From Portulaca oleracea (lineage: Eukaryota; Streptophyta; Magnoliopsida; Caryophyllales; Portulacaceae): DNA of 64,000 nucleotides. The stretch is from NCBI GenBank assembly GCA_029582165.1, contig CM055881.1, positions 16,792,594 through 16,856,593 of the forward strand, given 5' to 3'. Each line of letters begins with the position of its first letter. Position 1 is the stretch's first letter. A program made the position numbers and the translations under genes. The notes beneath the pieces are model-generated. The model did no database searches. It saw only the letters and a program-made list of their open reading frames with translations, and was not told the DNA's origin. Positions 11,499 to 22,693 of the stretch are shown one piece after another.

Positions 11499-13005
11499 TG
11501 TTTTGGGCCTAAATATCGCCTTCTGTCTTGGTCTTTTGACTCGTTTCCGGTCTATTTTCGTGCATTATAGTATGTTTTTTGTTATTTTGTAGCTTTTGGC
11601 ATTTTACAATAAAACGAGGTAAAACGGGCCATTTTTGAGTCTTTTTGGCGATTTCCCGAGCCGAGCCGGACCGAGAGCCGAAGCGGAATTGACCTAGGAA
11701 TCCTTTCCCAAAGTTTGGTGCAAAACAGTGAGGTAACTCCCACTAAGATCCTTGTAGCGGGCGTTACATGATTTGGAAAGAAGGAAGCAAAAGGGTGGAA
11801 GAGCCAAAAGGGTAGCCCCCGTCAGCCCACTACTGACACCCGCTACCTCGACTGGGCAGAGGAAGACAGCAGTCACGGTCTCCCGGACAGCACCTGCGAT
11901 CGTACGAAGCTCAGAATCGCTTAGGAGATTTCGCTGGTCGCGCCCGCGACTCTCCCCATTTTCTGCACATTTCTTCGGCTTGAAATGCTGTGTTTTGCCC
12001 AACTGTTTCGCCTTGTATAAATACTCCTATTGACGATCTTCTGAAAAAAAAAGAAGCATCGGAGGTTAGCTTTTATGATTTAGACTTTTACATTCAGCTT
12101 GTATTAGAGAGAGATTAGTGAGAGTTTAATCTAGGGTTTTGGTGATTTTGAGGAGTTGTTGAAGATTTAGGGATTCAAACAATTGAGAGATTGTTGGATC
12201 ATCTTTTTATTGCTTTTCCTTGTTCATCTAGAGCACTTTGATAAGTATTCTCTTCCCTTAACTCTTTATTAATTACTTTGCTAATTACTTTCTTGCTTGT
12301 TTAATTGTTCTTGCATGCTATTTCAATTGTTTGGCTTGTTTGTGATTGTTGTTGATAGAAATCATGCTTAGGGTTGGTTTGGATGTTGCTAGTGTAGTTA
12401 GTATCATGATTAGTGGCTAGAAACCATATGGGTTAGGGGATAATTAAGGTTATGAATGGGTGATTAGTTTTGGGTTAGCAATTTTAGTGAATAATTAGTG
12501 GGGAAATCAATTTCCCTCCCCTTTCCTTCCCTCAAGTGGGATGTATTTGGGTGCGAAAGCTGTCGAATACATCCAACACTTGTGTTGGAAGGTTGGAGAT
12601 GGGATAGTTAATGCTCACCTACGAAAGTGGAAGGGGGTTAACTAGGGAAGTCCGTTTCATTAACCCTCGGGTCCGTGGTAGACTTTAGGGAAGTTAATCC
12701 GGACTATCCTCGAAAGAGGAAGCTCGGTGGGTATTTTCTAACGGAATTGCCACTTGATTCTCCGTCCTTATTATTTCTCTTGTTGCAAAACCCATTTCCT
12801 CATCCCTGTTTGCATCCCGAAAAGCCTCCGAAGCCCATTTCCTTTCCTTCACCGACCTTAGTTTTGTTTCTTGCGTTGTGACCCGTTTCAACCGAGTTCC
12901 TTACCTTGGTAATCTCATCCCGACCTTAGACCTAGATTCTATAACCAAGGCCCCTCGCTCCCTAAGAAGAACGATAAAAGTCGAGGTCTAACAAACCACG
13001 TTACA
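11499..13005 (+). repeat. 3' LTR of Athila element 1
   Basis: It aligns with the 5' LTR and ends GTTACA before the AACAC duplication. It lacks about 25 bp of the palindrome-rich stretch that the 5' LTR has near 3155-3180, so copy number of that motif differs between the two LTRs of one element. Confidence 0.9.
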
Positions 13006-13880
13006 AACACCCAATGCAGATTGGACATTAAACTTGTCCCACCATTTAATTTTGTATTCTCTGACCAAGGAAAATGATGTTGGTGGCTTGTAATGTTGAG
13101 TAATCAGGAATGACCAGCAAAAAATCCATGGAAAACCATATTTCTTATGGAATGATAACTTCTTGAAATCTGGACTGATAAGCAAGTTGATTGAATAAGT
13201 GTTGTAAGCACGTTTGACTTCTTCTGGCCATATGTCTTGAGTACTTCCCATGGTGATCCACCATTCATAGAACCATATGGGAAATTGAGTCTCTGTTCTT
13301 GTGTCAAAACTGATAAACCATGATGGGTTGAATGATATGGAAAAAGGCTTAATTGTATATCGATTGGGAAAATCTTTTCCAGTTCGTACTTTAAGGATCC
13401 TAATTTTGGAATAGGCTATGTGGTTGGGGTTGGTGCGATCTGGAACATGTTGAATTTCGACTGATTTTGAAACAACGAGTATGAATTCATAAAACAGTCT
13501 GGTTTTTTGAGGATTATCATGGAAAAAATAACAATCAGGCATGAATGTGTTTTGACAAATTCATTGAGTTGAGGAACAGATTGAGGTTGTCGAAATCTTG
13601 TATAAAGGACATGGTCTTTATTTGGTTTTCTGAAATATTTGGAATCAGTAATGGAGGGTGGTTTTGAAGTTGCTTGAGTCTTTGAGGAGGCTTGGACATA
13701 GGATAGAGGTGGAAATTCTTGATTGGGAAGAGCTTGAAAGGTGTTGGTAACAGCTATTGAATATTGAGAATGTATTTGAGTAGCAGGCTTCATTGCATAG
13801 TGTTGTGGAGTTTGAATGGATCTTTCTTTCTTTCCATCTTGACTCATATTGAGAGCTGAAATAAAGAAAATTTCAGTCAA
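13006..13880 (-). pseudogene. Last ORF of the pararetrovirus-like element, function unknown
   Basis: Two overlapping frames (13880-13416 and 13542-13006) together encode a protein with a Pro/Ser/Gln-rich N-terminus. A Trp/Phe-rich block follows (IWPEEVKRAY, then KKYGFPWIFCW near 13150-13110). A frameshift near 13520 separates them. The frame then runs straight into the Athila insertion at 13005 and resumes at 2695. The Trp-rich block is distinctive enough to be a useful search query, but I assign no function. Confidence 0.55.
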
Positions 13881-13971
13881 AAATAATCTTAATACAAAAC
13901 ATTTTTGAAAAACCTGTTTTTAAGAAATTATTTTGAAAATATTTTGAAATAATGTTGCTCCGATGTGGGTT

Positions 13972-14259
13972 CTATATGATATAGAAATCTCTTAATTGAG
14001 TTTCTATACGTTTGAGACATTCCTGAAAGTGTCGTAAACGATGTTGATGATAATCCCTTTGATTAACAAGTTCATTACCCTTGTCTTTTAATTGACAATA
14101 TTCTAATTGATAAGTAGTCATAGGTTGCCCAAACTCACGTTTTGGCAAAGCTGCTAATTGAAGTAAAGTTGAATGAAGTGCTTCGATTTCTTTATTTAAT
14201 GGAATAAGAGTTTGAGTCTCTTCTTGAATGCAATCAAAAAGATGACGTTGCATACTCAA
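13972..14259 (-). pseudogene. Small coiled-coil ORF after the protease
   Basis: An open frame of about 95 codons, overlapping the end of the protease frame. It is rich in Gln, Glu, Leu and Arg with heptad-like spacing, which suggests a coiled coil. The opening codon is TTG; an internal ATG at 14253 is a likelier start. I do not recognise a family. Confidence 0.45.
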
Positions 14260-15097
14260 AAGAAAATATTTTTCTGAGTATTTTTTGACAACATAATCTG
14301 AGGAAATATGGAATATTTTTGAAGTAATGATAAATCATTTGAAATCATGGGAGATAGAAATTTGAAAGAAATTGATGTTCCCATAATTTCGGTATGAACG
14401 CCAAATTGATCTACTTTGAAAGGATAAATTTGAGCAATAAAGGGAGTACCAAGAATAACTTCTTGACCTATATCTCTTACGAGAATAAATGAATTCTTGA
14501 AACAATAACCTTGATTACAAACATAAGCATTTGGTAATTTATACTTAATTTGTAGTGCCATGTCATTAGCACTATGAAGACGTTCTTTAGTTTTTTCATA
14601 AAACTGGGATGGAATTAATCCTTCTTTAATACAGTTTTGATCTGCACTACTATCTAATAAAGCAATTATATTTAATTCAAAACTATCATTAATCTTAAGC
14701 GTAATATGAATATACCTCTTTTGAAAATTAATTTGATTAATAGTGGAAATAAATTGTTGATCATTTGAAGTACTTGGCATATCTTCAAAATTAGAACTTG
14801 AAAAACTTGGCTTATTTTCTAATAACGCTAATCTTGTATCTAACTCAAGATCTTTAGTTTGTAAAGAACATAAACTTTGTTGTAATTCTTTAATTTGTTC
14901 TTCAAATTATTGACTTCCATTTTCAAATCTTGAACGTTTACAACTTGTAAAATATTTGGAGTTTCATACTTTTCAAATATTTTATTGATATTGAAATTAG
15001 GAGGAGGAGCTTTGATCAAATCTTCTTTAATCAAAATACTTTTGAGTTTTTCTAAATATTCTTTTCGTAAATCTGGATCTTGAATTTGCTCAATCAA
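14256..15097 (-). pseudogene. Pararetrovirus-like aspartic protease
   Basis: A coiled-coil-like lead-in (15097-14840) is followed by the protease frame 14780-14256. The active-site box near 14650 reads DSSAD where the family normally has D-S-G-A-D or D-T-G-A-D, so the conserved glycine is serine. The second flap-side motif VILGTPFIAQIYPF is present. The frame closes at 14256 and the next frame starts in the overlap. In related elements reverse transcriptase follows the protease; here it does not. Confidence 0.75.
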
Positions 15098-15289
15098 ATC
15101 TAATAAAAACTCTTTTTCATTTTTACTAGCTATAATAACATTAATAGAATTAAAACATATTCTTGAAGACTCATTACCTGAAGAATACTCACTAGAATCA
15201 CTTTCTAATTCATAAATACCATTATATTCTGACTCAGAAGAAGATGAATTCTCATATTGAATAGGAGCATCTTTAAGCTCAAATTAAGA

Positions 15290-16379
15290 AATAATCTTTT
15301 CTTTAATCTCTGGATTATCTGCACATATTTCACTTAATTCCTTTTTGACTTTGCAATTCTTTGCATAATGACCTTGTTTTACACATTTGTAACAAGTAAC
15401 TTTATTAGTGACTTTCTTTTTTGTAATATCTTTCTTAGGAGGAGTTGTTTCTTGTAATTAGGACGATTATATTTTTCTTTTTATTAACTTGATTTTTCCT
15501 TCTCTTCTTTACAGAAGGAGCTTCTAATTTTGGGAGACAGAAAGCTTCACAAAAAGAACCTAATTCTTTTCGCTTAGTATATTTATCTGTTGAATATCTT
15601 GCTTGTAATTCATTGCATAAAGAAATACCTTCTTTCTTAATGAATCCTAATAATTGACCAAATGTAATATGATCATATGGAACTGGATCTTTACCTGTTA
15701 CTTCTTTTAATTTATTGAATATTCTTTGAGAGAATAAGGTTGGTAAACCAGAAATGAATTTCTCTTTCCAATAAGGCTGGCGACAGTCATCTCTTTTTAA
15801 TAAATATGTAATATAGGTATCTCTATACCAATTGTAATCCTCTAGAGTTGGACATCTTAAATTACTTAATTGAATTTCTTGAGCACCTAATAAATCTTTT
15901 GGAGTACCTAATAGATTAACAACAATTGTATGGACTAAAGTGTATATTGGATCTCTATGATTCTTGAGACTTAGACGTTCATTGTCTGTTAAGTAATTAT
16001 CCCACCAATTCTTTAATGAACCGGTAAAACCTAAAATTAATAAATCAAAAGCTTGACTATCTGGAGCACCTTTAGAAGTATAAGCAGAATATGCTATCAT
16101 CATTCTATGGAGTGTAATTAATATTTCATGCTCAGATTTTCCATCTAAATTCCATTCATACATTGAAGTACCATCAAAAGCTTCTGTAATCATTGCTTTA
16201 ACATACTCTGATTGAAGATCTGGAGGAGTATTCCTTGAATAATAAGGAATTGTCTTATCTTTCGAAAATATTTTATGAATATCATTAGTTACTTGATCAT
16301 CATCTATTTGAGAAATACTTTCATCTAAAACATTAATAGTATTGCTTGAATTAGCAACTTGCTTTAACCTTTCATCTAT
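15290..16379 (-). pseudogene. Capsid-like protein with CCHC zinc knuckle
   Basis: The frame 16193-15435 has a gag/capsid-like helical core, including FTGSLKNWWDNYL and a later FISGLPTLF segment. Its N-terminal reading extends upstream to about 16379. A Lys-rich basic tail lies near 15520-15440. After a frame change, a zinc knuckle of the form C-X2-C-X4-H-X4-C is encoded at 15353-15394. The product would package nucleic acid. Part of the start of this ORF is duplicated at 2181-2326. Confidence 0.7.
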
Positions 16380-17478
16380 CTTTTAATTAATGGACTATCT
16401 GGAATTTTTAAATTTTTATTTTTATTAATCTTAATGAGCGGAGATAAAATATCATCTAAAAGTCCCAACTTTTTCGAATCCTTATTTAAATCTAAATTTT
16501 CTAGCTTTTTGGACAATAAATCTATATCTTCTTTTTTGGAAATAGATTATATTTGAGTAGATACCATATTAACTTGTTGAGACAATGTATGTAATACTTG
16601 ATTAGTGTAATTACTTTGATGATAAACCTTTTTAATGTCATCTAAAACTACTTGACTATTTTCTTGATCATTTCTACCTACCTTGAATCGAGATGCAGTA
16701 ATAGGACCTTGACTAGTAGGAACAATAATTTCTTGTAAAGGAGGAACAATGGAAGAAATTACTTGACCATTTATTAATATCCATTTTTAATTGAAATCGT
16801 GATTAGTGTTTATACTTTGAATACCATGAGGATCTGGCAAATTATTTTCTGTGGCGAACATTGTCCACCAAGTAAAGAAAGGAATATTGCATTCAATTCT
16901 CTCCATTAATGAATATCATTCTTGTCTTATAAAAGCTTGAGCGTTTTTATCAAAGTGAGATAGAAACCAATCTTTCTTAGCTTTATTTTCTATTGAATTA
17001 AAGTTTTCACGTAAATACTCTTTATTCATTCAAAAGGCTTTGAAATAACATTAATAGAAGAATAAGAAGGAGGTTGCATAGTTGAATGCGTAGGAGAACC
17101 GATTGATGAATTAACTTCATCTACTGGTTCCGCTATCGGAGATTTGTAATAAATTTTTGAATCATCTACCTGATTATCTTTTAAATAATCAAAATTAGTA
17201 GATCTTGAAGGCACAGAAAAGGAAGAACGAGGAAGCTCTATCTTTTCTGAAAATCTTGAAGAAGATGCTCTTTCTTTAATAGAATTAAATCTTATTAATA
17301 CTCTACCATCTGGCTCTTCTACAATTTGTTGTATATTCTTTTGAGAAATATTTCTAGGATGCTTAATATTTTGAATAATAAATTCTTGAGGAATAGTTAT
17401 CTCATTCCACTTTAATAATTTTGGAGTAAAAGAAGAAATATTTTCAGACTCTATTTTTAATAAAATTGTTTCATCCAA
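16380..17478 (-). pseudogene. Polyprotein region between movement and capsid domains
   Basis: The frame at 17478-17026 is open for 150 codons and rich in Ser, Pro and Ile. It carries on from the movement protein after a frame change near 17575-17480. Below 17026 the reading is interrupted by several stops but remains coding-like down to about 16380. One segment (about 16880-16820) reads TWWTMFATE and a Lys-rich segment follows (16500-16400). This part is variable in the family and I assign no function. Confidence 0.55.
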
Positions 17479-18139
17479 AGACGGCTTTGATAAACATTTT
17501 GGATTGACTTGAGAAGAAAGTAACTTGAAATAAACTCTGTACGTAATAGCAAAATTTCTTGAAAGTTCTCTAAATTACACTTTTGAATCATTTTGCAATT
17601 GAACATCTAAAATTAATGTATCTAAAATCCAATGGTCATTCAAATCAACAGAATAATTTGGACAACAATTGAAATAAATAGGACCATTACAAATATTAGT
17701 TTGAATCATAGCTAATAATGAATCTTTGTAACGAATTAATCTATTGTCTCTAAGGGCCATGAATATAGGACAATCTAATCTTAATCTTGTTAAAGGTTTA
17801 AGAGCTATTTGAATCATAGCAAAATGAATATATCTATACTTTTCTTTATACTTTTTAATAGATATATTTGAAAGTAATTTAATAGTTTGAAATTCTTCAT
17901 CTAGACTAAATGTTTCTTCATGATCCTTAATTGAAAAAGCAGTATTGAAATCAAATTTACCAATTTGATAAATTGTTTCTATTTTTTTGTTTTGGAATAG
18001 ACCATTTTGAAAAATCAACTTGACAGCTATCCCTGCTATTGACCACATTAGAACTCTTGCTACTACCTAGACTTAGACGAGCTCTGATCCAAGAGGCCAT
18101 CTGAGTTACGTTTGAACACTTAGCTAATGAGTCATGCAC
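17479..18139 (-). pseudogene. Viral movement protein (30K type), frameshifted
   Basis: The N-terminal part lies in one frame (18139-17957) and the core in another (18048-17575), so there is one frameshift in their overlap. The core has the YIHFAMIQIALKPLTRL block and an LDCP segment with the conserved aspartate of 30K movement proteins, followed by a predicted beta-rich stretch. Such proteins open plasmodesmata for cell-to-cell spread of plant viruses. No ATG is obvious at the beginning of the first frame, which opens with GTG, so the true start is uncertain. Confidence 0.72.
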
Positions 18140-18271
18140 CCACTATCGAGACCACTGGGACCACCCCTTACGGGACTACCTAACACACGACTGACCAACG
18201 AACTCAATGGGGCTTATCAACAGCTGACCAACGCTAGCTATGAGCGTAACACAGTAACTAAAAATGCAAAC

Positions 18272-18286
18272 TTGGCTCTGATACCA
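18272..18286 (-). other. Primer binding site for initiator tRNA-Met (pararetrovirus-like element)
   Basis: On the minus strand the sequence TGGTATCAGAGCCAA is complementary to the 3' end of plant initiator tRNA-Met. It lies about 150 bp upstream of the movement-protein frame, in the position expected for first-strand priming. Confidence 0.85.
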
Positions 18287-18398
18287 ATCGGGGGCATGCT
18301 GGACTGGGCTGAGCGCTAGGGGAAGTAGCGGGAGAGGACTTGGTATGGCCTGGGGGTGAGGGGAGCGGAGTGACAAATCGATTTTCAAAAGTGGTATA

Positions 18399-18473
<75 letters not shown>
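18287..18473. repeat. Short leader flank and (TA)n tract
   Basis: About 110 bp of unassigned sequence, then a TA dinucleotide run (about 18401-18473) in which foldback element 1 is seated. Confidence 0.8.
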
Positions 18474-18474
<1 letters not shown>

Positions 18475-18655
18475 TAGGAATAGATAGGGTGAGAATGGAG
18501 ATAGTCAAGGGTTTAGATTAATCCACCTTTTCCCCTTTTTTTTGTTAGACAAACTCACGTGACTTGGAGCAGAAAACAAAAAAGGAAAGGGCAAGGGAGG
18601 CTCATGGCGGCTGGCATTAAATTCATTCCAAGTTTCAAAACATACCGAGCGTGAG

Positions 18656-18903
18656 TTCCAATCTGTTCAACATCTAGCATTGGAGAAATCAGAGGCGTTA
18701 GAAGAAGCCATGGACATTGCAGGACTACCTCCAAGACGACACAAACTCCTACTCCTTCAATGGCTTCAAGTGCTTCCCTCATCTGGTCGCTACGCCGCGA
18801 TAAAGAACATCATCGAGAAGGAACTCATTGCATAGAAAAAGCATCAGACGACACCGCCGATGAAATAACCGAGTCGCAGTTGGACGATCTCATCGGTGAT
18901 TAA
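18656..18903 (+). pseudogene. Gene-like fragment on left arm of foldback element 1
   Basis: About 60 codons are open from 18656, giving a Leu-rich peptide that includes RHKLLLLQWLQVLPSSGRY and ends at a TAG near 18835. After a one-base shift a second short frame (ASDDTADEITESQLDDLIGD) ends at TAA 18901-18903. The composition and the well-behaved end look like exon sequence taken from a host gene. I do not recognise the gene. Confidence 0.5.
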
Positions 18904-19439
18904 CAAAGCTTTGATGGCGGTGATTAACACCATCAAGTTTCTAGCTCATGTTTGTCTTCAAAACACACAATGATCAATTTGTATTAGCAATTTGCGTTTA
19001 CTTCTCCCAGATTGTGGGCAATTACTTCTCCCTGATTGTGGGCTTTGGCGATTTATTTTAGTTAGGGTTTTATAATAGGAAGGTTAGTTCACAACCTTTT
19101 GTTGAAACAATCAAGCATTCATCCACAGTCTGCCATGGTAATGGTTGGTGAGCTTTGATGAAGGGGGGGTGAGGGGAGGGGGGGAGTGGGGTGAGTGTAA
19201 TAGCTGATGTTCATTCTAGGATGCTTTGATGTAATTTTTAGTCATACCTATTGTTCATCTGTATATGAAGTGTTGCCCATTTGAAGGTTATAGTAACCAA
19301 ATTTAAAAACCGTAAAACTTTGAAGTAATGCTCATTGTTGGATGTCGTAATGTACTTTTTTGTCGTACATATTGTTCATTTATACATAAAGTGTTGCTCT
19401 TTAAAGGTTACAGTAACCAAGTTCAAAAAAATTCAAAAG

Positions 19440-19805
19440 TTTTGATGTCCACATCAAGTAATAAACATATGACATCAAATAATAAACACATGGACATCAA
19501 GCAATAAATATATGTATATCAAGTAATAAACACATGGACAACAAGTAAAAAAATCTATGGACATCAAGTAATAAACAGATGGACAATAATTAAACAGTAA
19601 TAAACATGCAGACATCAAATAATAAACACGTGGACAATAATTAAACAGTAATAAACATACAAACATCAAGTAATAAACATATCGACATCACGTAGTAAAC
19701 ACATGCACATTAAGTAATAAATGTGGATATCAATTAACAGTAATAAATATATGGACATCAAGTAATAAACACATGAACATCAAGTAATAAACAAATGAAC
19801 ATCAA
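19440..19805 (+). repeat. Minisatellite, left array (GGACATCAAGTAATAA)
   Basis: Roughly fifteen imperfect units of 20-22 bp around GGACATCAAGTAATAAACA occur in tandem, with small spacers. Confidence 0.85.
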
Positions 19806-19974
19806 ATTCAAAATATTTAATGCTAGAAACACGTATAACTGATGAATGGGTTGGGAACAGACATCAATTAATTTCATTCTCATTTCTCAAATGAATTTAA
19901 TTCATTCCCACTTCCCAACCCATTCATCAGCCATGTGTGTTTTCAACATTAAATTTTTTTAAGTTGATGTTAAT

Positions 19975-20175
19975 TTGTTTATTACTTGATGTTCATGTAT
20001 GTTTATCACTGTTAATTGATGTCCATATGATATTACTCGATGTCCAAGTGTTTACTACTTGATGTCCATATGTTTATTTACTTAATGTCCGTATGTTTAT
20101 TACTGTTTAATTATTGTCCATGCTTTTATTACATGATGTCCATGTGTTTATTACTTGATGTCATATATTTATTAC
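19975..20175 (-). repeat. Minisatellite, right array in reverse orientation
   Basis: The same unit in reverse complement (TTTATTACTTGATGTCCA), mirroring the left array about the centre of the foldback. Confidence 0.85.
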
Positions 20176-20551
20176 TTGATGTGAACATTGAAAATTTTAA
20201 AATTTATTGAACTTGATTACTATAACATTTAAAAAGGAAACACATCACGTATAACTGAACAATAGGTATGACAAAAAAACACATTATGACATTCAACAAT
20301 GAGCATAACTTCAAATTTTTACAAATTTTGAACTTGATTACTATAAACTTCAAATGGGTAACACTTCATGTACAGATAAACAATAGGTATGATTAAAAAG
20401 TACATCAAGATATCCCAGAATGAGCAACATAATCGCGAAAGCCCACAATCAGGGGAAGTAACTGCAAATCGCTAATACAATCGGCCGTCGTGTATTTTGA
20501 AGACAAACCGGAGAAACTTAACGATATCAATCGCCGCGATCGAAGCTCTGT

Positions 20552-20738
20552 GAATCACCGATGAGATCGTCCAACTGCGACTCTGCTATTTCATTGGCGG
20601 TGTCACCGGACGCTTTTTCTATCCAATGAGTTCCTTCTCGATGATGTTCTTTATCGCGGCGTAGCAACCGGACGAGGGAAGTACTTTAAGCCATTGAAGG
20701 AGCAGGAGTTAGTGTCATTTAGGTGAACAGATTGGAAC
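20552..20738 (-). pseudogene. Inverted copy of the gene-like fragment on right arm
   Basis: On the minus strand this repeats most of the left-arm fragment, including the segment that encodes YAAIKNIIEKEL and the acidic end ESQLDDLIGD. About 80 bp present on the left arm are missing here. A transcript through the element would fold these two copies into a double strand. Confidence 0.55.
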
Positions 20739-20960
20739 TCAGGTTGGGTGAGTTTTGAAATTTGGAATGAATTTAATGCTAGCCGCCATGAGCCTCCCTT
20801 ACCTTTTCCTTTTTTGTTTTCTGCTCCAATTGTCACGTTAGCTTGTCTAAAAAAAAAGGGGGGGAAGGGATGATTAATCTCAACCCTTGTTCTTTGATCT
20901 AATGTCTAATACTCATCCTTTTCACATGCTCACGATATCTCCATTCTCATCATATCTATT

Positions 20961-21130
<170 letters not shown>

Positions 21131-21131
<1 letters not shown>

Positions 21132-21874
21132 TTTGGGTCGGGTTTACGGGTCATGACCGCCCTTTTTCTCAGTCACTTACAACTAATAAAATTGATTATA
21201 ATTAGTCAAAGACACCTGTGTAATGTACCGTTCCATTCCAAGTTCGACAACCACGATATGTCGTAGTTGTATAGACATATTACTATACACCTAAGGGATA
21301 ATTTTTTGGCAATCTGCAAGTCTACAAGTATTATGCGGTTTACATCAACAATCCACTAATAACAGTACTTATGAAATATATAGGGTTTTGGGATGCTAAT
21401 ATACTGAACTTTTGAGGTGTTGGACAATAATGCATTGATCTTTGACCTTAGACAATAATACACTATTTTACTGAAAGAGAGTAGAGAGGTGGGATTGCAG
21501 GAGTTTGAGGGTTCATTGAAAGAGTGAGTGAGTGACAGTGTTAGGGTTTTGTTTTGGTCATTTGTTATTTGATTATTTCATTTGTATGTCTCTCTCTACC
21601 CATAGCTTTCCAAAACCACCCAATATTTTACTTTTGGGCCTTAATTTTCAAGAAATGGACCCATTTTTTGCACAAGGCCAAAATAGACAAAACACTTAAA
21701 ATTAAAGTGTCTGACCCAATGGGTCGACCCAGACCCGACCCAACCTGACCCGCTTTTTACCGGGTTCTTTGGGTTGGGTCATTTTCGGCTCCCGGGTCGG
21801 AATTTCGTGTTCAAAACCTACTTTTTGCGTGTCGGTTTGGGTGGAGTTTCCGGGTCGGGTCGAGAATTGTCAGG
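21131..21874. other. Intergenic DNA with a MITE remnant
   Basis: No gene is seen. At about 21385-21465 there is a fragment (TATACTGAACTTTTGAGG, GGACAATAATGCA) related to the inverted-repeat MITE at 36955-37379. At 21700-21870 there is a G/C-richer patch of degenerate GGGTCGGGTC-type repeats. Confidence 0.6.
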
Positions 21875-22693
21875 TCTATATATATATGGGTACAAAGTGT
21901 GAGGGTCAAAATATGTAAGTTCTAACGAGGGTATTCTGGAAAATTTATAATTAATTATGTTTAATTTTTTTAAAAAAAAAATCAAATCATATTAATGTGT
22001 ATGCATTAGTTGACATTATTTCTTTCTTTTCTTTTCCTATAAAAATTGCTTATTGTATATTAATTTAAAATGAATTACTATAAGCAATGAATAAATAAAA
22101 TTAACAAATTATAAAATATAATAATACACACTAACGATGATAATTAAATTAGTATTCACTAAAAACAAATTGTTTATAGTAATTAATATATTTAATTGAT
22201 TATATTAGATGACTAATTAATAGTGGGCCCTGAGTACATTTTTGTCTTAAATATGTAAGATGGTTATAATAACCATTTATATTTCATATTAAATAATTTA
22301 TTATAATAAGATTAGTATTCATTAAATTGGCTTTTTAATATAAAAAGAAAAATATATCGTTCTCAAGAGCTAAAGTAAAGAAAATCTAGAATATTAAAGT
22401 AGTTAATTAATTATTTTTCATAAAGCTTAAAAAATGAGCTATGTTATTTTTTTTATATAAGAAAAAAATCAACATTTTATTCTTTTATTTTTTAAGTCAA
22501 CATTGTATTCAAAGGTTATATGTTATAATGATCTTCATCTTCTCCTTAAAGAAACAAAATATTCAATGATAGAACTCTTTTTAAATAAAAAATGGATAAC
22601 CTCTTTTTTAAATATAATCTTCATAATTCAAATAATTTTCATAAAATATGTAATTAAATTGTGTCCCGTGCAATGCTCGTGTCCAAAGACTAG
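21875..22693 (+). mobile_element. Probable non-autonomous Helitron
   Basis: The 3' end is convincing: a GC-rich hairpin at 22665-22681 (CCCGTGCAATGCTCGTG) is followed 9 bp later by CTAG and then T, as in plant Helitrons. The 5' end is a guess: TCTATATATATATGGG at 21875 has the TC start and the TA-rich form, but the base before it is G rather than A. The interior is AT-rich and codes for nothing. Confidence 0.5.

Larger units (their letters stand above)
2696..13005 (+). mobile_element. Athila-type Ty3/gypsy retrotransposon 1, lacking pol
   Basis: This is a complete insertion: 5' LTR 2696-4221, 3' LTR 11499-13005, and the duplication AACAC on both sides (2691-2695, 13006-13010). A tRNA-Asp-like primer site and a polypurine tract border the internal region. 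Inside are gag, a protease and, after a spacer, an ORF of the Athila ORF-1/env-like type. I see no reverse transcriptase YxDD box, RNase H or integrase in any frame between 6864 and 8054, so the element is non-autonomous. It sits inside a minus-strand pararetrovirus-like element. Confidence 0.92.
13006..18286 (-). mobile_element. Endogenous caulimovirid-like element, main part
   Basis: Read on the minus strand, the order is tRNA-Met primer site (18272-18286), leader, movement protein, a linking polyprotein region, capsid-like protein with CCHC knuckle, aspartic protease, a coiled-coil ORF and a last unknown ORF. A movement protein in a retroelement with this primer site is a hallmark of Caulimoviridae. 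I see no LTRs, and no reverse transcriptase or RNase H anywhere in the segment. Stops and frameshifts are scattered throughout, so this is a relic. The distal end continues at 2695-2327, beyond the inserted Athila element. Confidence 0.75.

Noticed and set aside
18176..18508. Ile/Tyr-repeat ORFs in TA-rich DNA (also 20963-21154, 24360-24611, 40021-40366)
   Set aside because: They are translations of TA, TACATA and TACA microsatellites and have no protein-like sequence outside the repeat.
19440..20175. CRISPR-like repeat array
   Set aside because: Units are imperfect, spacers are short and irregular, and the context is plant nuclear DNA with mirrored arrays of a hairpin element.
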